Assembly (NCBI RefSeq): GCF_001894985.1
Contig: NZ_BCXG01000001.1
Coordinates: forward strand, 367,737 to 431,736
DNA: 64,000 nt
Direction of reading: 5' to 3'
Origin: Rhodococcus tukisamuensis NBRC 100609
GTDB lineage: Bacteria > Actinomycetota > Actinomycetes > Mycobacteriales > Mycobacteriaceae
Position 1 is the stretch's first letter, and each line of letters begins with the position of its first letter. The notes under the pieces are model-generated. The model was not told the DNA's origin and made no database searches. It saw only the letters and a list, made by a program, of their open reading frames with translations. This document shows positions 1-9,701 of this stretch, in pieces. Both the position numbers and the translations under genes were made by a program.

Positions 1-443
1 AGGCGACGGTCGTCGAGTACGGCCGTTCGGCGTGTCGCTGGGCACCGCGCGTGTTGCTCGTCAACGGCCACGGCGGCAATGCGCCCGCCCTCGCCGAGGC
101 GGTTGCGTTGCTGCGTTACGAGGGCCGGGACGTGGCCTGGGTGCCCTGTTCGGTGCCCGGCGCGGATGCCCATGCCGGACGCACCGAAACGTCACTGCTG
201 CTGCACCTTTCGCCGGACGTCGTGCGTCCTGACCTGGCCGAACCCGGAGATCGCCGGCCGATCGGGGAGATCCTGCCCGCGCTGCGCGAGGGCGGCGTCG
301 CGGCGGTCAGCCCCAACGGGGTGCTGGGCGACCCGACGGGATCCACGGCGGCCGAAGGGGCACTGGTGTTCGAGCGGATGGCGGCCCGTTGCCTGGCCGC
401 CGTCGACCGCTGGAAACCCGATGCCAACGGGATGTTGCGGTGA
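1..443 (+). CDS. mftE: Mycofactocin system creatininase-family peptidase MftE (3' part)
   Basis: The 5' end lies outside the window; reading is open from base 3 to the stop at 441. The visible protein has the creatininase-family metal motif NGHGGN near the start and [10 protein letters not shown] further on, which supply the metal and active-site residues of this amidohydrolase fold. MftE cleaves the MftC-modified MftA precursor to release the C-terminal Val-Tyr-derived dipeptide core of mycofactocin. It is followed 25 bases later by mftF and then mftG, the normal mft gene order, so mftA-D should lie just upstream. Identification rests on both the motif and this context; creatininase alone would be ambiguous. 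Confidence 0.9.
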   Translation, partial: ATVVEYGRSACRWAPRVLLVNGHGGNAPALAEAVALLRYEGRDVAWVPCSVPGADAHAGRTETSLLLHLSPDVVRPDLAEPGDRRPIGEILPALREGGVAAVSPNGVLGDPTGSTAAEGALVFERMAARCLAAVDRWKPDANGMLR

Positions 444-468
444 GAGCAGATCCGAATACGATCACCTG

Positions 469-1866
469 ATGCGTCAAGCCCGGCTACCCGACGGATTCGG
501 GGTGCGGATCGACCCGAGAGTGCGTGCCTTCTCCGGGGGACAGGTCCTCATCGGCGGTACCCCCACTCGCATGCTCAAGCTCGCGCCCACCGCCGCCGCG
601 ATGATCGGCGACGGCTACCTCAAGGTGGTGGACTCGCAGTCCGCCGCGGTCGCGCGGCATCTCCTGGACTCCGGGGTGGCCAATCCGCGGCCGATGAGTT
701 CACCGTCGATCCGGGACGTCACCGTGGTCATCCCGCTCCGTAACAATGCGGCGGGCCTGAACCGGTTGCTGCCCGCCCTGCGCGGACTCGAGGTCATCGT
801 CGTCGACGACGGCTCCGACACCCCGGTGACGCCGCCGCCGGTCACCGACGGACGCGGTAGCGTGCGGGTGCTCCGACACGAGACCTCGCAGGGGCCTGCC
901 GCCGCTCGGAATACCGGAATCGACGCCGTGACAACCGAATTCGTGGCGCTTCTGGACTCGGACGTGGTGCCGCGGTCGGGCTGGCTGGACGCGATGCTCG
1001 GTCACTTCAGCGACCCTGGGGTGGCAATGGTCGCCCCGCGGATCGTCGCGCTGGTGCCCGAGGGTGGCGTGATCGCCCGCTACGAGCATGCTCGGTCCTC
1101 CCTGGACCTGGGCCGCAAGGAGGCCTCGGTGCGGGCCGGCGGCGCGGTGTCCTACGTGCCCAGCGCCGCGATGGTGGTGCGGCGCTGCGCCCTCGACGAC
1201 TGCGGCGGGTTCGACACCTCCATGCACGTCGGCGAGGACGTCGACCTGTGCTGGCGCCTGCACGACGCGGGCTGGCGCCTACGCTACGAGCCGATCGCCC
1301 GGGTCGCGCACGACCACCGGGTCTCGTTCCGGAACTGGTTCGGCCGCAAGGTGTTCTACGGAACCAGCGCGGCGCCGCTGGCCTCCCGGCACGCCGGGCT
1401 GGTGCCGCCGGTCGCGATGTCCTGGTGGACGCTGGCGTCCTGGGTCCTGCTGGCAACGGGCACCCGGATGGGCGTGGTCGGTGCCCTGGTCACCCAGACG
1501 GTGACGGTGGTCCGGCTGCGCCGCACCTTCCGCGAACTGGACAAGCCGACCCGGATTGCCCTGGTGCTGGCGGCGCAGGGGCTGGCCGGCGGGGCCTGGC
1601 AGTTGGCCTCGGCGATGTGCCGGCACTACTGGCCGGTGACGGTGTTCGCGGCCGTGGTGTCCCCGCGGGTGCGGCGCGCGGTGCTGGCGGTCGCGATCGC
1701 CGAGGGCGCGGCCGACTGGTGGACGCATCGAGAGCCGGGCGGGCTGGGCCCGGTCCGGCACGTGCTGTTCAAGCGGCTCGACGACATCGCCTACGGCACC
1801 GGGCTCTGGCGCGGTGCGGTGAGCGACCGCAGCCTCGCCGCGCTGACGCCCCGACTGAAGGGCTGA
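469..1866 (+). CDS. mftF: Mycofactocin glycosyltransferase MftF
   Basis: 465-residue family 2 glycosyltransferase. The N-terminal 80 residues ([14 protein letters not shown]..., [12 protein letters not shown]) are typical of MftF. The GT-A fold starts near residue 84 ([19 protein letters not shown]), [10 protein letters not shown] follows, and the DxD-type nucleotide-sugar/metal motif DSD is at 163-165. Hydrophobic stretches after about residue 305 suggest membrane association. MftF adds the oligoglucose chain to premycofactocin. ATG 469 is chosen because it starts the family-specific N-terminus; the frame stays open further upstream but only as a shadow of mftE. mftG starts 5 bases after the stop, so the two are probably co-transcribed. 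Confidence 0.92.
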   Translation: MRQARLPDGFGVRIDPRVRAFSGGQVLIGGTPTRMLKLAPTAAAMIGDGYLKVVDSQSAAVARHLLDSGVANPRPMSSPSIRDVTVVIPLRNNAAGLNRLLPALRGLEVIVVDDGSDTPVTPPPVTDGRGSVRVLRHETSQGPAAARNTGIDAVTTEFVALLDSDVVPRSGWLDAMLGHFSDPGVAMVAPRIVALVPEGGVIARYEHARSSLDLGRKEASVRAGGAVSYVPSAAMVVRRCALDDCGGFDTSMHVGEDVDLCWRLHDAGWRLRYEPIARVAHDHRVSFRNWFGRKVFYGTSAAPLASRHAGLVPPVAMSWWTLASWVLLATGTRMGVVGALVTQTVTVVRLRRTFRELDKPTRIALVLAAQGLAGGAWQLASAMCRHYWPVTVFAAVVSPRVRRAVLAVAIAEGAADWWTHREPGGLGPVRHVLFKRLDDIAYGTGLWRGAVSDRSLAALTPRLKG

Positions 1867-1871
1867 CCCGC

Positions 1872-3338
1872 GTGCCGGCCCCGGCGCCGGTGGCCGACGT
1901 GATCGTCGTCGGCGGTGGGTCCGCAGGGTGCGTGGTCGCGGCCAGGCTCAGCGAGAACCCGGACCGCACAGTCGTTCTGGTGGAAGCCGGCCCACCCGCC
2001 CCGGCCCCGGGCCCGGTCGGGACGCTGCCGGTCGGCCCCGCGAGCGAACTCACCTGGACCTACCCCGCCGAGCTCGAGCCGGGGATCCCGACGACCCTCG
2101 CGCGTGGGCGGGTGCTCGGCGGGTCCGGCGCGGTCAACGGCGGGTATTTCGTGCGAGGCACGGCCGCCGACTTTTCGCGCTGGCCGGCCGGCTGGTCGTA
2201 CCAGGCGGTGCTGCCGTACTTCCGGCGGCTCGAGACCGACCCGGTGGGCGAGCGGCGCTGGCACGGCGATGACGGCCCGATGCCGGTCACCCGCACACCC
2301 GCCGAGGACCTGCACCCGGTCAGTCGCGCGTTCGTCGCGGCGTGCGCCTCGGCCGGGTTCGGGTACCGGGCGGACCTCAACGAGCCCGACGCCGTCGGGG
2401 TGGGGCCGGTGCCGCGCAATGCCGCGTCGGGACTGCGGGTCAGCACCGCCGAGGCCTACCTCGGCGCCGGCCCGGCCCGGCCCAACCTGCGGGTGCACAC
2501 CGGAACCACCGCGCGCAGGTTGCTGTTCGCCGGCCCCCGGGTGGTGGGGGTGGAGGTGGAAGAGCAGGGACGGCGGCGGGCGCTGCACGCGGACCGGGTG
2601 GTGGTGTGTTGCGGCGCGGTCGCCACCCCGCACCTGCTGATGCATTCGGGTATCGGTCCGGCGCAAGAGCTTTCGGCGCTCGGCCTCGACGTACTGGTGG
2701 ACAGTCGGGGAGTCGGCAGGGGATTCACCGACCATCCGGAGGTCACGCTCGGCTACCGCCGGCGCCCGCTGCCGCATCGGAGCACCACGCCGCTGCTGGA
2801 GACGGTGCTCGAGGCGGACCTCGACACCGGGCCGGTGGAGTTGCGGCCGTACACCGCCACCTTCGGTGAGGCGATCCCCGGTGTGGTGGATCCGCTCGGC
2901 CGGCTCGGGGTGGCGTTGATGCGCCCGGACAGCCGCGGCGAGGTGGTCCTGCGCTCCGCCGACCCGGCCGCCGCGCCGCTGGTCCGGTACCGGTACCTGC
3001 GGACGGCCGCGGACCGCGCGGGGATGCGCGCCGGGCTCGACCTCGCCGAGCGCCTGCTGCGCTCGGATGCGTTCGACGGGTTGCTCGAGCCACCGGAATC
3101 CGGCGCGGCGGCCGCGGCCATGCGCGCCGGCGTCGGTACCTCGATGCACCTGTCGGGCAGTTGCCGGATGGGCAGCGGGGCGCACCCCGGTGACGTGGTC
3201 GACGAGCGCTGCCGGGTGCTGGGGGTACAGGGGCTCTGGCTGGCAGACACCTCGGTGATGCCGGAGCTCACCTCCCGTGGGCCGCATGCGACGGCCGTGA
3301 TGATCGCGGAGCGGGTGGCCGGGTTTCTCGAGATGTGA
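1872..3338 (+). CDS. mftG: Mycofactocin-associated GMC oxidoreductase MftG
   Basis: 488-residue FAD-dependent GMC-family protein starting at GTG 1872. The ADP-binding motif VVGGGSAG covers residues 12-19. The second GMC signature region (GRVLGGSGAVNGGYFVRG) binds FAD. The C-terminal catalytic region has His at about 426 (MHLSGSCRMG) and His at about 472 (SRGPHAT). Directly following mftE-mftF, it fits MftG, which is known to re-oxidise mycofactocinol and pass electrons toward respiration during alcohol oxidation. The nearby alcohol dehydrogenases make that role especially relevant here. Choline-dehydrogenase-like annotation would be the generic alternative. Confidence 0.9.
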   Translation: MPAPAPVADVIVVGGGSAGCVVAARLSENPDRTVVLVEAGPPAPAPGPVGTLPVGPASELTWTYPAELEPGIPTTLARGRVLGGSGAVNGGYFVRGTAADFSRWPAGWSYQAVLPYFRRLETDPVGERRWHGDDGPMPVTRTPAEDLHPVSRAFVAACASAGFGYRADLNEPDAVGVGPVPRNAASGLRVSTAEAYLGAGPARPNLRVHTGTTARRLLFAGPRVVGVEVEEQGRRRALHADRVVVCCGAVATPHLLMHSGIGPAQELSALGLDVLVDSRGVGRGFTDHPEVTLGYRRRPLPHRSTTPLLETVLEADLDTGPVELRPYTATFGEAIPGVVDPLGRLGVALMRPDSRGEVVLRSADPAAAPLVRYRYLRTAADRAGMRAGLDLAERLLRSDAFDGLLEPPESGAAAAAMRAGVGTSMHLSGSCRMGSGAHPGDVVDERCRVLGVQGLWLADTSVMPELTSRGPHATAVMIAERVAGFLEM

Positions 3339-3380
3339 CCAGTCTGGACGCTTGACCAGCTGTTCCTCCGCCGGCCGACG

Positions 3381-3396
3381 TGTGATTGGCATTACA
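3381..3396. promoter_or_regulatory. CRP/GlxR-like site upstream of the GAF regulator
   Basis: TGTGATTGGCATTACA matches the TGTGA-N6-TCACA consensus of CRP/GlxR-type regulators in 9 of 10 positions and lies 30 bases upstream of the GTG start at 3426. Cyclic-AMP receptor proteins of this group control carbon-source genes in Corynebacteriales. This is a sequence match only; binding is inferred. Confidence 0.4.
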
Positions 3397-3425
3397 GTGG
3401 ACTCTGACGTCATGGAGGAGACCGA

Positions 3426-4757
3426 GTGACCAGACAGCCGCACGGCAACCCCTGGGTGGCCGTTCGACCGGGTGATGATGTCGCGCAGTTGGCCCGCACG
3501 AACTCGACCGCGCACAGCTCGTTCGTGGACGGGGCGTTCGCGGACGGGGCCTTCGTGGACGGGACGGAGCGCGGCGGCGACCCGGATCGCCCCGCTGTGC
3601 GCTCGGTGGTGCTCGACTCCTGGCTGCGTAGCCGGAGCAAGGGCGTCGACCCGGACGGCCGCGAGGCCGTCGTCGACCTCGGCGCCGACGAACTCGAGCG
3701 GTACCGGTCCGCGCATCCGATGGCGTTGATCCGGCCGGTGGTGCGCAAGCTGCTGGTCGAGGACACGGCGGACACCGGCCTGCTGGTCGCGATCAGCGAC
3801 GCCCGCGGCCGGCTGCTGTGGGTGGAGGGCGACTCCGCGGCGAAGGACCGTGCCCTGGCGATGAACTTCGCGGAGGGCGCGGACTGGAGCGAGGAGCGGG
3901 TCGGGACCAACGCGCCCGGCACCGCCATCGCGCTCGACCACTCCGTGCAGATCTTCGGGGCCGAGCACTTCAGCCGCACCGTGCACGACTGGAGTTGTTC
4001 GGCGGCCCCGGTGCACGACCCGATGACCGGGCAGATCATCGGCGCGATCGACATCACCGGCGGCCCCCGGGTCGCGGTGCCGGAGGTGCTGGCCCTGGTC
4101 CGCGCCACGGTGGCCGCGGCGGAGTCCGAGTTGCGACTGCACCTGCTGAACTCACCCCGACTGCTCGGCGCGGGACCCCCGCGCCTGCAGGTCCTCGGGT
4201 CGCAGCGGCCCACACTCGTCCGCGACGGCGACCGGGTGACCCTCTCGCGGCGGCACGCCGAGATCCTGCTGCTGCTCGCCGACCGGCCGGAGGGCCTGAG
4301 CACCGACCAGCTGGCGATGCTGCTCGACGAGTCGGACCTGGACTCGGTGACCGTGCGGGCCGAGATGTCCCGGCTGCGCAAGGTGTTCGGCGCGCAGGGC
4401 CTCGGGTCGAGGCCGTACCGACTGCTCACCGACCTGGTCTCGGACGTCGGGGAGGTGCGGCGCGCGCTCGGCCGGGGCGACGCGGCGGCGGCCCTGGCCG
4501 CCTACCGCGGGCCGGTGCTGCCGGGTTCGGTCGCGCCCGGCGTCGAGGACATCCGTGAGCAGCTGCGCAGCGGAATGCAGGCGGCCCTGCTGCGCGGTGG
4601 GGACGCCGCGCTGCTGGCCCGCTGGACGTCGACCCCCGAGGGCCGCGAGGACACCGCCTCCTGGACCGCCTACCTGTCCTCGATTGCGCCGGACTCGCCG
4701 ATGTATGCGCAGGTCAGGGCGCGGGTCGAGATGCTCGACCGCAAGCTCGGCGGATGA
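3426..4757 (+). CDS. GAF-domain transcriptional regulator with C-terminal winged-helix domain
   Basis: 443 residues from GTG 3426, chosen because a GGAGGAG ribosome site ends 5 bases upstream. A low-complexity N-terminus (FVDGAFADGAFVDG) precedes a GAF sensor domain of the AcoR/alcohol-regulator type (about residues 50-220; motif ERVGTNAPGTAIALDHSVQIFGAEHF is interrupted here only by the author's division: ERVGTNAPGTA, then HFSRTVHDWSCSAAPVHD). Residues about 270-335 look like an OmpR/BTAD-type winged helix (LSRRHAEILLLLADRPEGLS) and the rest is helical. It sits between mft genes and an acetaldehyde dehydrogenase, so it probably activates the alcohol/aldehyde genes downstream. No AAA+ domain is present, so it is not a sigma-54 activator. 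Ligand unknown. Confidence 0.8.
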   Translation: MTRQPHGNPWVAVRPGDDVAQLARTNSTAHSSFVDGAFADGAFVDGTERGGDPDRPAVRSVVLDSWLRSRSKGVDPDGREAVVDLGADELERYRSAHPMALIRPVVRKLLVEDTADTGLLVAISDARGRLLWVEGDSAAKDRALAMNFAEGADWSEERVGTNAPGTAIALDHSVQIFGAEHFSRTVHDWSCSAAPVHDPMTGQIIGAIDITGGPRVAVPEVLALVRATVAAAESELRLHLLNSPRLLGAGPPRLQVLGSQRPTLVRDGDRVTLSRRHAEILLLLADRPEGLSTDQLAMLLDESDLDSVTVRAEMSRLRKVFGAQGLGSRPYRLLTDLVSDVGEVRRALGRGDAAAALAAYRGPVLPGSVAPGVEDIREQLRSGMQAALLRGGDAALLARWTSTPEGREDTASWTAYLSSIAPDSPMYAQVRARVEMLDRKLGG

Positions 4758-4798
4758 CTTCGCCGAACGCAACGTAGTTGCAACCATCCGACTCGTAG

Positions 4799-4841
4799 TG
4801 TTCTGGATCACAGCCCCCTGTTCTGGTCAAAACCCCAGGGG
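4799..4841 (+). promoter_or_regulatory. Direct repeat plus inverted repeat upstream of the aldehyde dehydrogenase
   Basis: TGTTCTGG occurs at 4799-4806 and again at 4819-4826, exactly 20 bases (two helical turns) apart, each followed by a TCA. Overlapping this, CCCCTG (4815-4820) and CAGGGG (4836-4841) form an inverted repeat. It is the only intergenic space between the GAF regulator and its likely target at 4898, so a paired activator site is plausible. Function is inferred. Confidence 0.35.
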
Positions 4842-4897
4842 CCGTGGTCCGACGCACCTGCCCGGGCCTGGCCCCGAACACACACGAGGAGTCATCG

Positions 4898-6421
<1,524 letters not shown>

Positions 6422-6442
6422 GCCCTGCGGCGCAGTGAACGA

Positions 6443-6483
6443 CCGGGGTGCCCGCCGACCCTGCCCCTCGGCGGGCGCCCCGG
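6443..6483 (+). terminator. Strong hairpin between aldehyde and alcohol dehydrogenase genes
   Basis: Arms 6443-6458 and 6468-6483 pair over 16 positions, with one T:G wobble, around a 9-base loop. No T-run follows. It starts 21 bases after the exaC stop and ends 30 bases before the next start, so it could end transcription partly, or stabilise or process the exaC message. Confidence 0.6.
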
Positions 6484-6513
6484 ATCCCCTACCAGTGGTG
6501 CAAGGAGGACCTG

Positions 6514-7539
6514 ATGTCCGAGACGATGAAGGCCGCGGTGGTTCACGAGTTCGGCAAGCCCCTCACGATCGAGGACCTGCCGATCCCAGTGCCGGGCCGC
6601 AACGAGGCGCTGGTGAAGGTCGCGACCAGCGGTGTCTGCCACACCGACCTGCACGCCGCGAACGGCGACTGGCCGGTCAAGCCGAGTCTGCCGTTCGTGC
6701 CCGGTCACGAGGGGGCCGGCACCGTGGTGGCGCTCGGCGAAGGAGTCACCGAACTGGAGGTCGGGCAGCGAGTCGGCAACGCCTGGCTCTGGTCGGCGTG
6801 CCTGGAGTGCAGGTACTGCCGCACCGGATGGGAGACCCTCTGCGAGAAGCAGGTCAACGGAGGCTATTCCGTCAACGGTTCGTTCGCGGAGTACATGCTG
6901 GTCGATTCCCGCTTCGCCGCCCGCATTCCGGACGGGGCCGACCTGGTCGAGGCCGCGCCGGTGCTGTGCGCAGGCGTCACGGTCTACAAGGGGCTCAAGG
7001 TCAGTGATCTCGAACCCGGTCAGTGGGTGACCATTTCGGGTATCGGCGGCCTCGGTCACGTTGCGGTCCAGTACGCGGTGGCGATGGGACTGCGGGTGGC
7101 CGCCGTCGACGTGTCGGCCGACAAACTCGAACTCGCCCGCCAGTTCGGTGCCGAGGTGCTGGTCAACGCGGCCGAGGAGGATCCCGTCGAGGCGATCCAG
7201 GCGGCGACCGGCGGCACCGACGCGGTGCTGGTGACCGCGGTGCATCCCGAGGCATTCGGGCAGGCCATCGGCATGGCCCGCCGGGGCGGGACGATCACCT
7301 TCAACGGGCTGCCGCCCGGCGACTTCCCGGCACCGATCTTCGACACGGTGCTCAAGGGCCTGACCATCCGCGGGTCGATCGTGGGCACCCGGCAGGACAT
7401 GGTCGAGGCACTCGACTTCTACGCCCGCGGCGCGATCAAGCCGACCGTGCACGTCCGTCGACTCGAGGAGATCAACGACGTGTTCGACGAGTTGCGCGCG
7501 GGCAAGGTCGACGGCCGCATCGTCCTGGACTTTGCGTGA
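6514..7539 (+). CDS. adhP: Zinc-dependent alcohol dehydrogenase, AdhP type
   Basis: 341-residue medium-chain dehydrogenase. GVCHTDLH and PGHEGAG supply catalytic zinc ligands; CLECRYCRTGWETLC carries all four structural-zinc cysteines. GIGGLGHVAVQYA is the Rossmann motif. ATG 6514 has AAGGAGG 8-10 bases upstream. The length and motifs match AdhP-type ethanol-active NAD enzymes, which would make acetaldehyde for the dehydrogenase upstream. The DUF779 gene overlaps its stop codon. Unlike the enzyme at 21014, this protein looks like an ordinary NAD-linked dehydrogenase, not a mycofactocin-dependent one. Confidence 0.87.
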   Translation: MSETMKAAVVHEFGKPLTIEDLPIPVPGRNEALVKVATSGVCHTDLHAANGDWPVKPSLPFVPGHEGAGTVVALGEGVTELEVGQRVGNAWLWSACLECRYCRTGWETLCEKQVNGGYSVNGSFAEYMLVDSRFAARIPDGADLVEAAPVLCAGVTVYKGLKVSDLEPGQWVTISGIGGLGHVAVQYAVAMGLRVAAVDVSADKLELARQFGAEVLVNAAEEDPVEAIQAATGGTDAVLVTAVHPEAFGQAIGMARRGGTITFNGLPPGDFPAPIFDTVLKGLTIRGSIVGTRQDMVEALDFYARGAIKPTVHVRRLEEINDVFDELRAGKVDGRIVLDFA

Positions 7540-8111
7540 GCGAGGTGCCCGGCCGCATCGTGGCGACCGTCGGTGCGGTCGGGCTCCTGCGCCGGCTGGC
7601 CGGCGTCCACGGGGCGCTGATGATGCACCAGTCCGGCGGATGCTGCGACGGCTCGGCGCCGATGTGTTACCCCGCAGGGGAATTCATAGTCGGCGACCGT
7701 GACGTACTGGTCGGGCTCCTCGATCTCCGGCTCGGCGCCGGGGAGGGCGCGAGCTCGCTGCCCGACGGCGTCGACGCCGTGCCCGTGTGGATCTCGGGTT
7801 CCCAGTTCGAGGTGTGGCAGCACACCCAACTTGTGCTCGACGTGGTCCCGGGCCGCGGCTCCGGGTTCAGCCTGGAGGCGCCGGAGGGCCTGCGGTTCCT
7901 CAGCCGCGCCCGAGCCTTCACCGCGGACGAGGTCGTGGCGCTCGCGGCGGACCCGCCCCTCACTGGCGAGCAGTGGGAGCAGGGCGCTCGCCCCGCCCCG
8001 CCTGCCGAGCCGCAGGTGGTGACGGAGGCGGTCGAGGCCTGCCCGGTACCTGCGGCGCGAACCCGCGGCGGCGCCGCGGAGTCGACCCACGTCGTCGGCG
8101 GCCTGCCTTAG
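7536..8111 (+). CDS. DUF779 family protein with C-terminal extension
   Basis: 191 residues from GTG 7536, overlapping the adhP stop by 4 bases, which implies translational coupling. The DUF779 core covers about residues 10-130, with the conserved cysteine-rich HQSGGCCDGSAPMCYP and a second conserved stretch WISGSQFEVWQHTQLVLDVVPGRGSGFSLE. DUF779 proteins commonly sit beside acetaldehyde dehydrogenase genes, and their function is unknown. This copy has about 55 extra residues rich in Pro/Ala/Glu (ARPAPPAEPQ...) beyond the usual length. The Cys cluster suggests a metal- or redox-related role, but that is inference. Confidence 0.85.
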   Translation: MSEVPGRIVATVGAVGLLRRLAGVHGALMMHQSGGCCDGSAPMCYPAGEFIVGDRDVLVGLLDLRLGAGEGASSLPDGVDAVPVWISGSQFEVWQHTQLVLDVVPGRGSGFSLEAPEGLRFLSRARAFTADEVVALAADPPLTGEQWEQGARPAPPAEPQVVTEAVEACPVPAARTRGGAAESTHVVGGLP

Positions 8112-8267
8112 GGCGAGGCGTCGAACCGCCCGCGACCTGGCCGGTCACCTCTTGTCCCAGCCCTCCCAGTTCCCCTCGACGCGCACCCCCGCCGGTGCCG
8201 CAGCCCCGCTGCCACTGGTGGTGCCTCCCCGTGTCGTGTGACCATCAATCCGAAGGAGGAGGTCGCC

Positions 8268-9701
8268 ATGGCGATCACCGTCAGCAAGCCCTCGCACGAG
8301 GATTTTCACAACGAAGACAGTGAGTACCTCGCGAAACGCACGCTGAAGTCCGGTTCCGCGGGCTGGCTGCTGCTGGCCGGACTCGGTGTCAGCTACGTGA
8401 TCTCGGGTGACTACGCCGGCTGGAACAACGGACTGGCGCACGGCGGATTCGGCGGGCTGCTCATCGCCGGCATCGTGATCGCCGCGATGTACCTGGCCAT
8501 GGTGCTCGGCATGGCCGAGATGTCCTCCGCGCTGCCCGCGGCGGGTGGCGGCTACACCTTCGCCCGGCGAGCCCTCGGCCCGTGGGGCGGATTCGCCACC
8601 GGCACAGCGATTCTCATCGAGTACTCGATCGCGCCCGCGGCGATCGCCACCTTCATCGGCGGCTATGTGGAGTCCCTGGGCCTGTTCGGGATCACCGACG
8701 GCTGGTGGGTGTACCTGGCGGTGTACGCGATCTTCATCGGCATCCACCTCACCGGTGCCGGCGAGGCGCTCAAGGCCATGTTCGTGATCACCGCGATCGC
8801 GCTGGTCGGCCTGGTGGTCTTCGCGGTGTCCGCGTGGGGCCTGTTCGACGCGGACAACCTCACCGACATCCCCGTCGACACCTCGGCGGTCGGTGCGTCG
8901 TCCTTCCTGCCGTTCGGTGCCTTCGGTATCTGGGCCGCGGTGCCGTTCGCGATCTGGTTCTTCCTGGCCGTCGAGGGTGTCCCGCTCGCCGCCGAAGAGG
9001 CCCGCGAGCCCGAGAAGAACGTGCCCCGTGGCATCCGGATCAGCATGCTGCTGCTGATCGTGACCGGTGCCGGCGTGCTGTTCCTGGCCACCGGCGCGCT
9101 CGGGGCGGAGGCGCTGTCCACCTCCGGCAACCCGCTGGTTCAGGCGCTCGGCGACGGGGGAGCGGCCAAGGCCGTCAACTACATCGGTCTCGCCGGCCTG
9201 GTCGCCAGCTTCTTCTCCATCATGTACGCGTACTCCCGGCAGACCTTCGCGCTCTCGCGCGCCGGCTACCTGCCGACCCGGCTCTCGGTGACCAACTCGC
9301 GCAAGGCACCGGTCCTGGCACTGGTCGTGCCGGGCATCGTCGGCTTCGTGCTCTCGCTCACCGGCGAGGGCGCGATGCTGCTGAACATGGCGGTGCTCGG
9401 CGCGGCCGTCAGCTACGTGCTGATGATGGTCAGTCACATCGTGTTGCGCAGGCGTGAGCCGGACATGCCGCGGCCCTACCGCACCCCCGGCGGCATCGCC
9501 ACCACCTCCTTCGCGCTGGTGATCGCGGTCGGCGCGGTGATCGCGACATTCCTGGTCGACGTGACCGCGGCGATGTGGACGGTGGCGGCGTTCGCGGCCT
9601 TCATGGCCTACTTCGGCCTCTACAGTCGACACCACCTGGTGGCGAACTCCCCGGACGAGGAGTTCGCGATGCTCGCGAAGGCCGAGGAGGAACTCGAATG
9701 A
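8268..9701 (+). CDS. eat: Ethanolamine permease (APC family)
   Basis: 477-residue amino acid-polyamine-organocation permease with about 12 hydrophobic segments. N-terminal GLGVSYVISGDYAGWNNGLAHGGFGG and GYTFARRALGPWGG are characteristic of the ethanolamine permease branch. ATG 8268 is chosen over an in-frame GTG at 8238 because AAGGAGGAGG lies 5-6 bases upstream. The stop overlaps the eutB start (ATGA), tying uptake to degradation. The 156 bases before it (8112-8267) show no strong repeat. Confidence 0.9.
   Translation: MAITVSKPSHEDFHNEDSEYLAKRTLKSGSAGWLLLAGLGVSYVISGDYAGWNNGLAHGGFGGLLIAGIVIAAMYLAMVLGMAEMSSALPAAGGGYTFARRALGPWGGFATGTAILIEYSIAPAAIATFIGGYVESLGLFGITDGWWVYLAVYAIFIGIHLTGAGEALKAMFVITAIALVGLVVFAVSAWGLFDADNLTDIPVDTSAVGASSFLPFGAFGIWAAVPFAIWFFLAVEGVPLAAEEAREPEKNVPRGIRISMLLLIVTGAGVLFLATGALGAEALSTSGNPLVQALGDGGAAKAVNYIGLAGLVASFFSIMYAYSRQTFALSRAGYLPTRLSVTNSRKAPVLALVVPGIVGFVLSLTGEGAMLLNMAVLGAAVSYVLMMVSHIVLRRREPDMPRPYRTPGGIATTSFALVIAVGAVIATFLVDVTAAMWTVAAFAAFMAYFGLYSRHHLVANSPDEEFAMLAKAEEELE

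Noticed and set aside
79..468. Extension of mftF upstream to base 79
   Set aside because: The extra 130 residues are an out-of-frame copy of mftE and lack MftF similarity; ATG 469 gives the family N-terminus.
1791..4142. 783-codon open frame on the minus strand across mftG and the GAF regulator
   Set aside because: It is antisense to two clear genes, rich in Arg/Gly/His/Pro as expected for a GC-rich shadow, and has no domain or ribosome site.
8145..9635. 496-codon minus-strand frame over the ethanolamine permease
   Set aside because: Low-complexity His/Asp/Gln/Arg translation typical of the antisense of membrane-protein DNA.
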